A DNA stretch of 64,000 nucleotides, taken from NCBI GenBank assembly GCA_019894975.1, contig JAGXNO010000016.1:1-64000 (forward strand). Direction: 5' to 3'. Positions 25,080 to 34,163 of this stretch are shown piece by piece (within the stretch, counting starts at the first letter, position 1; each line of letters starts with the position of its first letter). The position numbers and the translations under genes were made by a program. The DNA comes from Promethearchaeota archaeon. GTDB taxonomy: Archaea > Asgardarchaeota > Lokiarchaeia > Sigyniarchaeales > SOKP01. The notes under the pieces were generated by a model that worked only from the letters and a program-made list of their open reading frames with translations, had not been told where the DNA came from and did not search any database.

Positions 25080-26807
25080 TTGAAAACGAAAACAAAACAG
25101 TTAGGAGTTTTATTATTAATGTTATTCATTTTCCCATTAATTCTTACTTATGAAATTAATTCCAACCATGAACATAAAACTAATATTATCAACCCTAAAA
25201 CCTCAGGTACATATGTAGGTATATGGATTGATGATACTCTAACCACTAATGGTACTAGTTGGGGTAATTGGACGTGGGCAAGATCTCAGCCATGGTGTAC
25301 TGATGGGGATGGAACAAAGGAAAATCCCTATATAATAAAGGACTCAACGTTTATACCTGCAGGACCGAGTGATTGCTTATCGATTTATCATTCAAGAAAA
25401 TATTTTATTGTAAGTAATTGTACTTCTAAAGATATCCCCGTTGGTACCTTTTCAGGAATTAAATTAAACAATGTTACTAATGCGAATATCATTGATAATC
25501 ACGCCTATAACAACTCTTATGGTATATATTTAGACGATTGCTATTATAACAATATTTCGGGAAACTCTGTAAACAATAACTCCCTTGGGATTTATTTATA
25601 TTTTTGTGATAACAACACGGTTTCGGGAAACACCGCAAACTATAACGTTGATGGGCTATATTTAGAAGAAAGCAATGATAATACTGTAACGGGAAACACT
25701 GCAAATGGAAACTCTCAGAACGGAATATATTCATACTTCTGTGACTACAATAATATTACTGGAAACGCGATAAATAATAATGGAGATTCGGGGCTAGATA
25801 TAGAGGACAATTGCGATAATAATATCATCTCGGGGAATACTGTGAACAACAACACTTATAATGGGATTTATATCTATGATGATTGTAATTATAACACAAT
25901 TTCGAATAACATTATAAATGGTATGGGTACCCAGGATTTTGGAATCTCTTTACATTGGTACAGTCTGAATAATACCATTATTAACAACATTGCGAACTAC
26001 AATGAAGAAATAGGAATAGAAATATATGACTACTGTGAAAATACCACGGTTTCAAACAACATCGTAAGCTACAATGGAATAAACGGAATAGGAATATATG
26101 ATTTCTCTGATAATAATATTCTTACAAAAAATGTTTTGTATAATAATACTATCGGAGTATATATTGATAACGGTGATAATAACACTTTTTATAAAAATGC
26201 CTTCGGAAAGAATGGATTACATGCGTTAGATGGCGGAATAGATAATAAATGGAACACATCTATTATTGGTAATTATTGGGACAATCATACCGGTCCAGAC
26301 CTAAGCCCACAAGACGGGATTGTCGACAATCCATATATGTTTATAGATGGTCCTGCGGGGAGTATTGATTTTCTACCTATAGCAGAAGATGATGCTCCAA
26401 GGATAACAATTAATTCACCTCTAACAGGAAGAAGATTTAGTACTGCTCCTTCATTCAATGTAGAGATCATTGATGTGGCATTATACGAGATGTGGTATAC
26501 TCTCGACGGAGGATTGAATAATTATACGTTTAGAATAAATGGAACTATTAATCAAGCTGCGTGGGATGCTTTATCTAATGGAAGTGTTACGATTAGGTTT
26601 TACGCTAGAGACGTTTTAGGGAATGTAGCGTTTGAAGAAGTTACAATAATCAAGGGTGTTTCTGCAGATAAATTAGATCCTGGTATCGTTGCTGCGATTA
26701 TTGTTTCCGTTATTGGAGGTATAATTTTAGCCGCTTTGGTAATACTTGTGAAGAAAGGAAAAATCTCATTAGAAAAGATTAAAGAATTTTCATTTAAGAG
26801 AAAGTAA
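25080..26807 (+). CDS. NosD-like parallel beta-helix surface protein 2
   Basis: About 575 residues, a paralogue of the preceding gene. The start is TTG 25080, since the aligned leader ATAAGAAT is followed here by TTG AAA ACG and in gene 1 by ATG AAA AAT; an in-frame TTG at 25065 is less likely. It has a signal segment, one NosD/PbH1 beta-helix block with Asn-rich coils, the shared closing module (NKWNTSIIGNYWDNHTGPD), then an extra Ig/HYR-like beta domain (RITINSPLTGRRFSTAPSF to FYARDVLGNVAFEEV), absent from gene 1, and a membrane helix with a basic tail. Function: surface-anchored, probably carbohydrate- or matrix-interacting. Confidence 0.9.
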   Translation: MKTKTKQLGVLLLMLFIFPLILTYEINSNHEHKTNIINPKTSGTYVGIWIDDTLTTNGTSWGNWTWARSQPWCTDGDGTKENPYIIKDSTFIPAGPSDCLSIYHSRKYFIVSNCTSKDIPVGTFSGIKLNNVTNANIIDNHAYNNSYGIYLDDCYYNNISGNSVNNNSLGIYLYFCDNNTVSGNTANYNVDGLYLEESNDNTVTGNTANGNSQNGIYSYFCDYNNITGNAINNNGDSGLDIEDNCDNNIISGNTVNNNTYNGIYIYDDCNYNTISNNIINGMGTQDFGISLHWYSLNNTIINNIANYNEEIGIEIYDYCENTTVSNNIVSYNGINGIGIYDFSDNNILTKNVLYNNTIGVYIDNGDNNTFYKNAFGKNGLHALDGGIDNKWNTSIIGNYWDNHTGPDLSPQDGIVDNPYMFIDGPAGSIDFLPIAEDDAPRITINSPLTGRRFSTAPSFNVEIIDVALYEMWYTLDGGLNNYTFRINGTINQAAWDALSNGSVTIRFYARDVLGNVAFEEVTIIKGVSADKLDPGIVAAIIVSVIGGIILAALVILVKKGKISLEKIKEFSFKRK

Positions 26808-26950
26808 AGTATAGAAATAACTAATATGATTAATTATTTTTAATCAAATTCTTTTTTTTACCTCTCAAGAAAAAAGATTTAAAATTAATTTAAGGTTTTA
26901 TAAATTTTTACGTACTTGACACATTACTCTTTGAATGTCAGAAGTGTTTG

Positions 26951-27142
26951 TTATCGTAAAGACAATTCTTTATACTTGTAATATAATTTTTCGATAATTG
27001 CATTAAATGCTTCTAATACCCCCTGACCTGTTTTTGCAGAAGTAACATAATATCCAAGCAAATTATGTTCATTAACAAGGTCTTGAATTTTTATTTCATC
27101 TATACCGTTTTCATCAACCAAGTCAACTTTATTAGCAATATC
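26951..27142 (-). pseudogene. C-terminal fragment of a Rab/Ras-like small GTPase
   Basis: The minus frame encodes ANKVDLVDENG, a G4 NKxD motif, and YYVTSAKTGQGVLEAFNAI, a G5 SAK motif with the following helix, then a normal end. Everything upstream (P-loop, switch I and II) is missing. The frame runs on to 27163, but those residues come from the unrelated fragment on the other strand, so the GTPase-derived part stops near 27142. It cannot bind GTP by itself and is best read as a gene remnant. Confidence 0.82.
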
Positions 27143-27147
27143 AAGCA

Positions 27148-27252
27148 GAAGAGGAAACACCACGGGATCCTATCGATCTTGGAGTCATTACGGTTATTAT
27201 TGTTGTTTCAGTAGTGGAAGGTTTAGCAGTAATAGCAATCACACGATCATAA
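27148..27252 (+). pseudogene. C-terminal membrane tail of a third NosD-like protein
   Basis: The plus frame reads DPIDLGVITVIIVVSVVEGL and a few more hydrophobic residues before a stop, closely matching the C-terminal anchors of the two NosD-like proteins (PPGVIAVIIVVSVAGGLGL and DPGIVAAIIVSVIGGIILA). The preceding EEET stretch also fits an end-of-ectodomain linker. No beta-helix coils remain. It abuts the GTPase remnant on the opposite strand, so a recombination joint lies near 27140-27150. Confidence 0.8.
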
Positions 27253-27446
27253 GGAGGGTAAAAAGAACATTTTAAACATAAATCATTTGAGGCTTTAAGA
27301 ACTAAGATTGTAAATCCTCTTGACGTCTGGATCACACTTTAGCGTTCATCACTTAGCTCAAATATAAGTATTTCGTAATTAAAAGAAGGAGAAAGAATAA
27401 TTATAACAAATAAACTGCTTATTCTAATTCATCAAAAAAACGTTCT

Positions 27447-27716
27447 TTATAATTTTTTTAGTTTTTTGATCTTTTCTTTTTTAACTTTTTTAATTTCTTT
27501 TTTTAAGAATATTATAGTTGCGTTAATTTCTCCTTTTTTTGACTTTATTTTAGAAATCTTAGAATGATCAATAATTTTAGTATCATGATTAATCGCTCTT
27601 TCAATTTGAATCAATTCTTTATGCTTTATTGCTAATTTAGCCTCTAACTCTTTCAATTTTTTGTTATATTCAGATTTTATTTTATTAGCTAATTCAGATT
27701 TTGATAAATCAGACAT
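27447..27716 (-). CDS. small Lys-rich coiled-coil protein
   Basis: An 89-residue, strongly basic, almost wholly helical protein with heptad-like patterns (LANKIKSEYNKKLKELEAKL and IIFLKKEIKKVKKEKIKKLK). No membrane segment or motif. The ATG is good but no clear ribosome-binding site was seen. Because it stands between gene remnants and low-complexity sequence can stay open by chance, it may not be expressed. If real, it could be a nucleic-acid-binding or scaffold helix. Confidence 0.5.
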   Translation of the reverse strand: MSDLSKSELANKIKSEYNKKLKELEAKLAIKHKELIQIERAINHDTKIIDHSKISKIKSKKGEINATIIFLKKEIKKVKKEKIKKLKKL

Positions 27717-28267
27717 AAGATGAATTAAAATAGAATTAATTTAATATTAATATTCTTATTCTTTCTTAACTCCTAAGTAGATTATGAAGATACCTTATAT
27801 AGGCATTGGTATATTTACCAAACGTACCTAAAACCAGGGATATATTATAAAGCACTTGAAGATTATGATTTAGCACTTATAAATCTTAAAAATGGTAAAG
27901 AATTAACAAAGGAAAGTACATCTGACTCTGAAACCAAGCAGAATTGACTCACTATAACAGATCTTTTTCTTAATGAAATCGAATCCTTATGAGCTTATAA
28001 TTCAGATTAAAAAGTACTACTGAATATAATTTATACCTAGGAGGAAAAGAATTCTAAATTCAAAAAAATTGCTTCATAGAAAAATTAGATATTAGCCTTT
28101 ATCAATGGTCAATTTAAATGGTTTAATAAAAATAATAGAAATAATTTTAATTTTAAAATTTTAATATTTTCATCATTATTCATACTTCTTTACTCCTTAT
28201 TTGGTTTACAATCAATAATCTAAAAAAAAATTAAAAGCTATCTTTAATAATTATTTTTATAATCATC
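27717..28267. other. 551-base stretch with only a degenerate remnant
   Basis: Contains the TPR-like remnant at 27777-27992. The rest (27993-28267) is AT-rich with no frame, hairpin or RNA gene that I could support. Confidence 0.7.
27777..27992 (+). pseudogene. degenerate TPR-like fragment with in-frame stop
   Basis: The plus frame reads HWYIYQTYLKPGIYYKALED, then YDLALINLKNGKELTKES, which looks like a tetratricopeptide repeat (YxKALEDYDxAL), and reaches a TGA at 27945-27947. The same frame continues with LTITDLFLNEIESL to the next stop at 27990. There is no start codon at the left. It looks like the inner part of a longer TPR protein that has decayed. Confidence 0.6.
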
Positions 28268-29395
28268 TTAATTGCTTTCCCTTTGTTTAAGGAGCTTTTC
28301 CTTTATAACGCATCCTAGAGGTTGGGCACGAAAGCAAGCATTACAACTAGTACATAATGGGGGTGATAAATCACCATTTTTCCATCGATTTGGGAGAGAC
28401 GGTTCAATGACTAATGGCCTGCTTAACGCTACAAAATCAGTAGTACCTTCATGAAGTAATTTTTCTGCTTTCAAGGGATTTCTAATACCTCCCATCAGAA
28501 TAATTTTAGTATTCTTAAGAACTGAAGAATATTCATTTACCGTAGGCAAGAAATAATTTTCTTGTTCCTCCGTTTTTACTACAGGAGCAGGAAATGTTTT
28601 TCCTGACATGAAAATTGTTTCCAATCCTCCAGCACTTGGTTCAATAGCGTCATAACCAGTATCCACAAGGATTTTGGTGATCTTTTTACCTTCCTCTAAA
28701 GTTAGACTATTTTCTACAAAATCTTGCGTTTGTAATTTTACTGTTATTGGAAAGTTTTTACCAACTTCATCAGTGAGTTGATTATATATCTCAACCAAAA
28801 TTCTGGTTCGATTTTCGGTATTTCCTCCATATTCATCAGTTCTCTGGTTAGAGTAGGGACTAAGAAAATTTGACAGCAACCAGCAGTGAGCTCCATTTAG
28901 TTGGACTAAATCATAACCACATTCATAAGCTCTACGTCCAGCACTAACGAAATTTTTAATAATAGTTTTAATTTCTTCGTTTGTTAACTCACGGGGCATT
29001 TTTTTCGTAACCTGGTATAACACAGCTGAAGGGGATATTGAATTCATACCTTGCCGACCACAATGACAAAGTTGAGGTGCTATTTTAACCTCAGAGTATT
29101 CATGAACCGCCTTTACAAATTTTTTTTGACCCTCGAGATGAGAATCATCATACAGTCCAGCTTGATTATTGTTCAATTTTCCTTCTTCATCTATAGCTGC
29201 TAAACCTGTAATAATTAATCCCGTTCCCCCCTTAGCTAGATCTGTGTAAATTTTAATGAACTCATCTGTTACCGTTCCATCTGCGACCGTTCCATCTGCG
29301 TTTGCAGCGTTTGTAAATGTTGCTGAACGGACTATCCGATTTTTTATTTCAACATTTCCTATTTTACAGGGACTAAAAAGTGTTTTTAATTCCAT
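28268..29395 (-). CDS. Old Yellow Enzyme family NADH:flavin oxidoreductase
   Basis: A 375-residue FMN TIM-barrel ene-reductase. The family signature is clear: LFSPCKIGNVEIKNRIVRSA at the start, APQLCHCGRQ (FMN region), GYDLVQLNGAHCWLLSNFLSP with YSNQRTDEYGG, the ILMGGIRNP phosphate-binding segment and a final Cys group (CTSCNACFRAQPLGC), as in enzymes of the 2,4-dienoyl-CoA reductase/baiN side that have a Fe-S cluster, but the C-terminal FAD/NAD domain of those is absent. The usual HGAH motif is NGAH here. It carries a perfect 15-bp tandem duplication (29271-29300) that adds a second ADGTV near residues 33-42. The substrate is not predictable. Confidence 0.93.
   Translation of the reverse strand: MELKTLFSPCKIGNVEIKNRIVRSATFTNAANADGTVADGTVTDEFIKIYTDLAKGGTGLIITGLAAIDEEGKLNNNQAGLYDDSHLEGQKKFVKAVHEYSEVKIAPQLCHCGRQGMNSISPSAVLYQVTKKMPRELTNEEIKTIIKNFVSAGRRAYECGYDLVQLNGAHCWLLSNFLSPYSNQRTDEYGGNTENRTRILVEIYNQLTDEVGKNFPITVKLQTQDFVENSLTLEEGKKITKILVDTGYDAIEPSAGGLETIFMSGKTFPAPVVKTEEQENYFLPTVNEYSSVLKNTKIILMGGIRNPLKAEKLLHEGTTDFVALSRPLVIEPSLPNRWKNGDLSPPLCTSCNACFRAQPLGCVIKEKLLKQRESN
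29271..29300 (-). repeat. 15-bp perfect tandem duplication inside the OYE gene
   Basis: ACCGTTCCATCTGCG occurs twice back to back (29271-29285 and 29286-29300). It is in frame and doubles the residues ADGTV in a loop where homologues usually carry one ADG-type turn. Likely a recent slippage event without loss of frame. Confidence 0.95.
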
Positions 29396-29663
29396 GATTT
29401 TTACTCTCTTATATGCAATAATATCTAAAAGTCAATTAATTAAATAAAGAATATTCTTTATGTGGCTAAAAAAAATTATAATAGCAATGACTTTTGCTTA
29501 CTGATTGATAAAAATGGCTGTAAATTATGAACAGAAAGCTAAAAAAATGGGTATTATTGGCTCAAATTTTTCTTTTCCTTTTAATTTAAAACCTATTTAA
29601 CACTCATAGTTTTCTTTCTTAAGGAAGAATTTTAAAACTGAATTAAACTGATATTTACTTAGA

Positions 29664-30686
29664 GTGAACCTAAATAAAAATGAAAGGTCAGGAATAAGAA
29701 GAACTCTTAGACTTCCATTCTTCATAATTCTTCTTTTAATAGGAACAGGTATTCTTATAAATATTACCTCATCAAACCTTTACAAATTGAGAAAAACAGG
29801 TAGCGAGGGATTTCCCGATTTCATAACTGCAAATGATGATTATTTTGTAACAAGGATTGGAGATATCCCTAATATTGATCCAGAATCATATACACTTACT
29901 GTGTGGGGACAAATAGATAATCCACGTGATTTCACAATTAATGAACTATACTCTTTAAATCAAACTGAACGGATCTTAACAACGGAATGTATTGGTAACC
30001 CTACTAATGGGCCACTTTTATCCACAGCAGCATGGAAAGGGTTTTTAGTATATGACCTTATAGAATCACATGGGCTGAGATCTAATGCTACAGGGGTGAA
30101 ATATATCGCCGCTGATGGATACTATGTCTATCACACCCTTGAACAACTAATATTAAATGGAACCATAGGAGCACTCTATATGAATGGAGGGATTTTACCT
30201 CCAGTTCAAGGATTTCCCCTCCGAATCGTCAATCCCGGATCATTTGGAGCTAAACAACCCGCATGGGTAACAGAAATAAAAATTATTGATATGCCTATTA
30301 ACGATTACTGGGATGATAGGGGTTGGGACACATCTCCTCCGATGGATGTTGATTCTACAATATTTTTCCCCCAAGGTAGTGTGGAAGTACATGTTGGGCT
30401 ACCACTAGAAATTGGAGGAGCTGCATTTGGAGGAACTCGAATTTTTATCGTTGAGTATACTATTAATGATGGTTCAAATTGGAATCAAGCATACATTAAC
30501 ACATCAATTGACGTGGATCATGTATGGGTCTTCTGGAAAGTTTTAGTCACTTTTAATGAAACTGGAACGTATTCGTTTTATACAAAAGCAACCGATATTT
30601 ACAATAACACACAGCCATTCAATGATCCCTTCAAAAAGGATGGGTCAAACAGTTGGCCTAGAATGATTATTAATGTAATAAATTAA
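29664..30686 (+). CDS. membrane-anchored molybdopterin oxidoreductase, sulfite oxidase fold
   Basis: A 340-residue protein with an N-terminal membrane helix (about 14-34) placing the rest outside. The molybdenum-cofactor domain of the SUOX/MsrP group follows: PESYTLTVWGQIDNPRDFTI, the cofactor Cys in TTECIGNP (about residue 112), WKGFLVYDL, GFPLRIVNPGSFGAKQPAWV. The last ~100 residues form an Ig-like domain comparable to the Mo-co dimerisation domain (YTINDGSNWNQA). The start is GTG 29664. It could oxidise sulfite or reduce sulfoxides at the cell surface; no heme domain or partner is adjacent. Confidence 0.92.
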   Translation: MNLNKNERSGIRRTLRLPFFIILLLIGTGILINITSSNLYKLRKTGSEGFPDFITANDDYFVTRIGDIPNIDPESYTLTVWGQIDNPRDFTINELYSLNQTERILTTECIGNPTNGPLLSTAAWKGFLVYDLIESHGLRSNATGVKYIAADGYYVYHTLEQLILNGTIGALYMNGGILPPVQGFPLRIVNPGSFGAKQPAWVTEIKIIDMPINDYWDDRGWDTSPPMDVDSTIFFPQGSVEVHVGLPLEIGGAAFGGTRIFIVEYTINDGSNWNQAYINTSIDVDHVWVFWKVLVTFNETGTYSFYTKATDIYNNTQPFNDPFKKDGSNSWPRMIINVIN

Positions 30687-30710
30687 TCTGTGACTGTTTT
30701 ACCTAAAATT

Positions 30711-31715
30711 TTAATCATTCTTTTTATCTGTTTTATTAGAATTATGATTTACTAAATATATTCCTAAAATCACCAAAAATAGGGCAAAAGGATATATGAA
30801 AACATCAAATTCTTCTGGCAAAAATAGAGCAGAGAAAATCACACCAAATAAAGGTACTAATGTCTGAAAGATTGCCGCTCTGCTTGCACCTAAGCGCTTA
30901 ACACCTTCTAAATAGAACGTGTACGCACCTATCGTAGAAATAAATGCCAAATATGAAATTCCAATCCAGATTCGAGGGGGAACATTGAAATATTCAAGAG
31001 GATTAAGATATTGTGGACTAATTACTATAGCTATAGGAGTAATAATTAGAAATCCAAAAAAGGATACCCAAGTAATTATCCAAAGAGAGGATGGCTGATG
31101 AGATTCGAGATTCATCTGAGTTTTATTCAAGAAAAAACGAGAAGTAACTGTATAAACCGCATAAGCAAGTGCAGCTGCGAGTATTAGAATATCCCCAAGA
31201 ATCCTATTTAATACCTGTTCATTTGGGGAAAAACCAACAACGAAAACAACAGCTATAAACGCTAATATGGTTCCAATCAACTTTTTCCAAGTGAAGAATT
31301 CTGTTTTTAAAAATACACTGGAAAGTATTACCACCCAAACTGCGTTTGTTGCTACCATGATACTGGCATCACTAGCAGCGGTAAAAATCTCACCTAAAAG
31401 ATATCCTACTTGATAGATTGTTACAGATAACAAACCCATTAATGCCAAAATCTTCCAGTTTTCCTTAGCAAAACTCCAATTTAATGTCCCCTCCTTATAT
31501 TTTAAAATGAGAAAAAAACAAATCAAGGCAAGAAAATAACGGATCACAGCAATCATAAGTGGTGGAATTGTTGCCCCCCCAACTTTTTCAGATACTAGCC
31601 ATCTTCCTAATGGCCAAGTACCGCCCCAAATAACCATCGTTAAGAGTAATAATAGATAAGCAATGATATCTTGTTTTCTTTTACTACTTAATGGAGGTTT
31701 TTTTCCTTCACTCAT
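30711..31715 (-). CDS. DMT/EamA family transporter
   Basis: A 334-residue inner-membrane protein with about ten hydrophobic helices in two EamA halves (first about 15-150, second about 165-320). It has the typical opening helix LLLLLTMVIWGGTWPLGRWL and the second-half GASRAAIFQTLVPLFGVIFS. Such proteins export amino acids, nucleosides or other metabolites. The start ATG overlaps the stop of the DUF4184-like gene by 4 bp, so they are translationally coupled; this ends a four-gene minus-strand run. Confidence 0.92.
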   Translation of the reverse strand: MSEGKKPPLSSKRKQDIIAYLLLLLTMVIWGGTWPLGRWLVSEKVGGATIPPLMIAVIRYFLALICFFLILKYKEGTLNWSFAKENWKILALMGLLSVTIYQVGYLLGEIFTAASDASIMVATNAVWVVILSSVFLKTEFFTWKKLIGTILAFIAVVFVVGFSPNEQVLNRILGDILILAAALAYAVYTVTSRFFLNKTQMNLESHQPSSLWIITWVSFFGFLIITPIAIVISPQYLNPLEYFNVPPRIWIGISYLAFISTIGAYTFYLEGVKRLGASRAAIFQTLVPLFGVIFSALFLPEEFDVFIYPFALFLVILGIYLVNHNSNKTDKKND

Positions 31716-32347
31716 ATTTCCTCATACCATTTATTAATCAAATCTTGTTTTTTGATATATCTAAGAAGATATATAGTTATAATTAAGAATACTACTGTTT
31801 CAATTAGCCAAATAAGATCATATACCCTTATATTACCATCTAGTTCTATTTGTCCAATAGAAAAAGTGCCATAATCAATAATTGAATATAGTAATATTTC
31901 AGGAGATTGTAAAATAAGAGGAAAAAAGAGTTCAATATTCTCATGGGCAGGGAGATCAAGTAAGAGATGTGTCAATCCCCCAATTAATGCAGAATAAATA
32001 CCAACAATAAAGAACTTCTTATTGAATTTTTTTTTCTTTAGATTTTCGAATTTATCAATACCAAGATACCTCATAGGTCTAAATTTTTTTGCCATTTTTG
32101 CCAAAAAAGGACCAAAACACTTGCTAAACAATATGGTTAGAAAAATGGTTAGAGGTATTACTAGTATTAATAAACCTAATAAGCTATGAGTAAAATTTCT
32201 GAATTCAAATGGTAAGAAAGGATTAACCATTACATTTATATCAGGGATTATGGTACCAATGCAAAGAGCTGTTCCATCCAACTTTTTTGGATATTTTAGT
32301 TTTAATATTAATCCTGGTGCTTGATGAGAAAATAGACTACTCGGCAT
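31712..32347 (-). CDS. DUF4184-like membrane protein
   Basis: A 211-residue multi-helix membrane protein. It opens with PSSLFSHQAPGLIL and GTIIPDINVMVNPFLPFE followed by RNFTHSLLGLL, the His/Asp pattern typical of DUF4184 and the related YdjM-type putative metal-dependent membrane hydrolases. A second His-rich segment is IGGLTHLLLDLPAHE. The conserved His and Asp residues could bind metal near the membrane; the real activity of the family is unknown to me. It lies in a minus-strand run with CPBP, radical SAM and DMT genes. Confidence 0.85.
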   Translation of the reverse strand: MPSSLFSHQAPGLILKLKYPKKLDGTALCIGTIIPDINVMVNPFLPFEFRNFTHSLLGLLILVIPLTIFLTILFSKCFGPFLAKMAKKFRPMRYLGIDKFENLKKKKFNKKFFIVGIYSALIGGLTHLLLDLPAHENIELFFPLILQSPEILLYSIIDYGTFSIGQIELDGNIRVYDLIWLIETVVFLIITIYLLRYIKKQDLINKWYEEI

Positions 32348-32392
32348 TTAACTACAGTTTTTCTTTTGAATTTTAAAATTTTCGTATAAGTA

Positions 32393-33208
32393 TTAACTTT
32401 TTGAAAATCCCCCATGATGGAATTGAATCTTGTAATTAAGTTTCTTATCTTCACAATAATTTGTAATCTCATCTTCAAGAATATCCCAATAACCACGATC
32501 TTTTTGGATTTCCTTATAAGTATTAAGTAGATGTGGAAAATGTTCCTTGATGGTGTTCATTATTCGGGGAACATTATGAGGTCTAAAGTTTAGATTCTCA
32601 AAACTGAATCGATTTGAGTATCCTTCAGCCTTTTCAATAATATCTTTATAATTCGTAATTTCTGGAAAATAGGGGGAAATAAAAGTGTAAGTTTCAATAC
32701 CTGCTTTAGATATCAGTTTAATTGCTTCCAAACGTTCTAAAGGTTTAGACGCAGCTCGTTCTATAATTCTGGCAAAATCTTCATCTAAAGTACTGATTGA
32801 AATACCGACTCGTATATTTTCAAACTTCTTAAATAAATCAATGTCTCTTACTACTAATTTGGATTTCGTGAGCACAGAAACAGTAGCTTTGGTATCAACT
32901 AATTTCTCTAATATCCTTCGAGTATTCTGATATTTCTTTTCTAGGGGTAGGTAAGGATCCGTCACTGAACTGAGCAATATATTCTTTCCATTATATTTTT
33001 CAGGTTTTATCTTATTAATATCAAAAGTTTTAATATCTAGAAACTGACCCCATTTATCCCCCTTATGATTAGTAAATCGTATCATAAATTCAGCATAGCA
33101 ATAGATACAACCGTGCTGACAACCGGTATAAGGATTAATTACGTAATCTATTGAAGGAATATTACTTTTCGTAATAATACTTTTAGCCTTTCGAAAGTCA
33201 ATTTTCAT
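32393..33208 (-). CDS. radical SAM protein (SPL/photolyase-related group)
   Basis: About 271 residues. The radical SAM cluster site is NPYTGCQHGCIYCYAEF (C-x3-C-x2-C), followed by SSVTDPYLPLEKKY and the VGISISTLDEDFARIIE strand typical of the Rv2578c/SPL-like group. The start is ATG 33208 because GGAGGG lies about ten bases upstream; the longer frame to 33253 would include residues without family similarity. It abuts the CPBP gene (2 bp). Likely an SAM-dependent radical enzyme on nucleic acid or an unknown small molecule; the substrate is not known. Confidence 0.93.
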   Translation of the reverse strand: MKIDFRKAKSIITKSNIPSIDYVINPYTGCQHGCIYCYAEFMIRFTNHKGDKWGQFLDIKTFDINKIKPEKYNGKNILLSSVTDPYLPLEKKYQNTRRILEKLVDTKATVSVLTKSKLVVRDIDLFKKFENIRVGISISTLDEDFARIIERAASKPLERLEAIKLISKAGIETYTFISPYFPEITNYKDIIEKAEGYSNRFSFENLNFRPHNVPRIMNTIKEHFPHLLNTYKEIQKDRGYWDILEDEITNYCEDKKLNYKIQFHHGGFSKS

Positions 33209-33209
33209 G

Positions 33210-34016
33210 TTATAGATCCCTCCTTCTTCTCTGGTAATAAAATAACAAAACAAAAAAGTTTGTAATTAAATGAAAGAACCAAGCATATAGTAACCCCAGT
33301 TGTATTAAGGCAATGAAATATATTAAAGATGAAATCAACAGTGAAATTATTTGCCCTGTATTTTTTAGCGCAACAGTGTGAACGAAACTAAAGAGCAAAG
33401 AACCTATAAGAATCCCCATCCCCATATTGAAATCAAAGTAATATATGAGTGCACTTAATACTAAACTTCGATAAATTAATTCTTCCACAAATGCACTTAA
33501 CGGGAATAATAATGTTAAAGAAAATAGTTTTTCATTATTCATATTATTTGTAAAATAATGAAAAATCTCATCCCCTTTTCCCATTTCAAAATTTCCAGGA
33601 TTTTTTAAGAAATATATGAAGATGATAAATATTTTCACGAAGATTAGCGTTAATAGAGGGAGAAATACATAAATTTTAAAAGAATGCTTTATACCAATTA
33701 GGTCATAAAAGGAAAAGAGAAAAGGGTTGGTATTAGGAATAAAAGAGAATAATAAATCTAGTAAAAAGATTATTGGGATTAAATAGATCAGAATATAAGA
33801 TGTAAAAGCTATTGAGTTTATATCTTTTTGAATTAAGTATTTAAAACTTAATATTAAAGCAGTAACTAGTAAAAAGAATGAGGAAATAAAAATTATACTA
33901 ACATACGCATTAAAAGTCGAATATACAAACCAAAATAGAAAGAACAATAGAATTATGATATTGCTAAAAATAAGATTATTAATTTTAGATCTAATGCTAT
34001 TATTATAATTTAACAT
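33210..34016 (-). CDS. CPBP family intramembrane metalloprotease
   Basis: A 268-residue protein with about seven or eight membrane helices. The CPBP motif 1 is FVEELIYRSLVLSAL (EExxxR type) and motif 2 has FSFVHTVAL, supplying the His. Relatives process CAAX-type proteins or cleave membrane peptides (Rce1/Abi group). Start ATG 34016 precedes an early basic stretch and a first helix. It is the first gene of the minus-strand run, so promoter elements should lie in 34017-34163. Confidence 0.9.
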   Translation of the reverse strand: MLNYNNSIRSKINNLIFSNIIILLFFLFWFVYSTFNAYVSIIFISSFFLLVTALILSFKYLIQKDINSIAFTSYILIYLIPIIFLLDLLFSFIPNTNPFLFSFYDLIGIKHSFKIYVFLPLLTLIFVKIFIIFIYFLKNPGNFEMGKGDEIFHYFTNNMNNEKLFSLTLLFPLSAFVEELIYRSLVLSALIYYFDFNMGMGILIGSLLFSFVHTVALKNTGQIISLLISSLIYFIALIQLGLLYAWFFHLITNFFVLLFYYQRRRRDL

Positions 34017-34163
34017 CTGTATGGAACTTACTTGTTGTATTCCATAAATACAAATTAATTGAAAAATTCCATCATTAAAGTGTATTAGAGATACTATTAA
34101 ATTCCTTTTAAATTAAAATCTTAATAATATTTTGTTATTGGTTTAGGGATTATTCTAAATAAC

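Larger units (their letters stand above)
26808..27446. other. stretch without an intact gene
   Basis: Apart from the two fragments at 26951-27142 and 27148-27252, I see only AT-rich spacer. A short plus-strand stretch at about 27270-27342 can be read as a few tens of residues ending in a stop, but it is not similar to anything I recognise. Confidence 0.7.

Noticed and set aside
26951-27163. Complete small gene reading of 70 codons for the GTPase fragment
   Set aside because: It lacks P-loop and switch regions, and its first residues come from DNA belonging to the NosD tail on the other strand, so it is treated as a remnant.
27141-27335. Minus-strand frame of 64 codons around the NosD tail fragment
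   Set aside because: The plus strand shows a clear membrane anchor like the neighbouring NosD proteins; the minus frame is its shadow.
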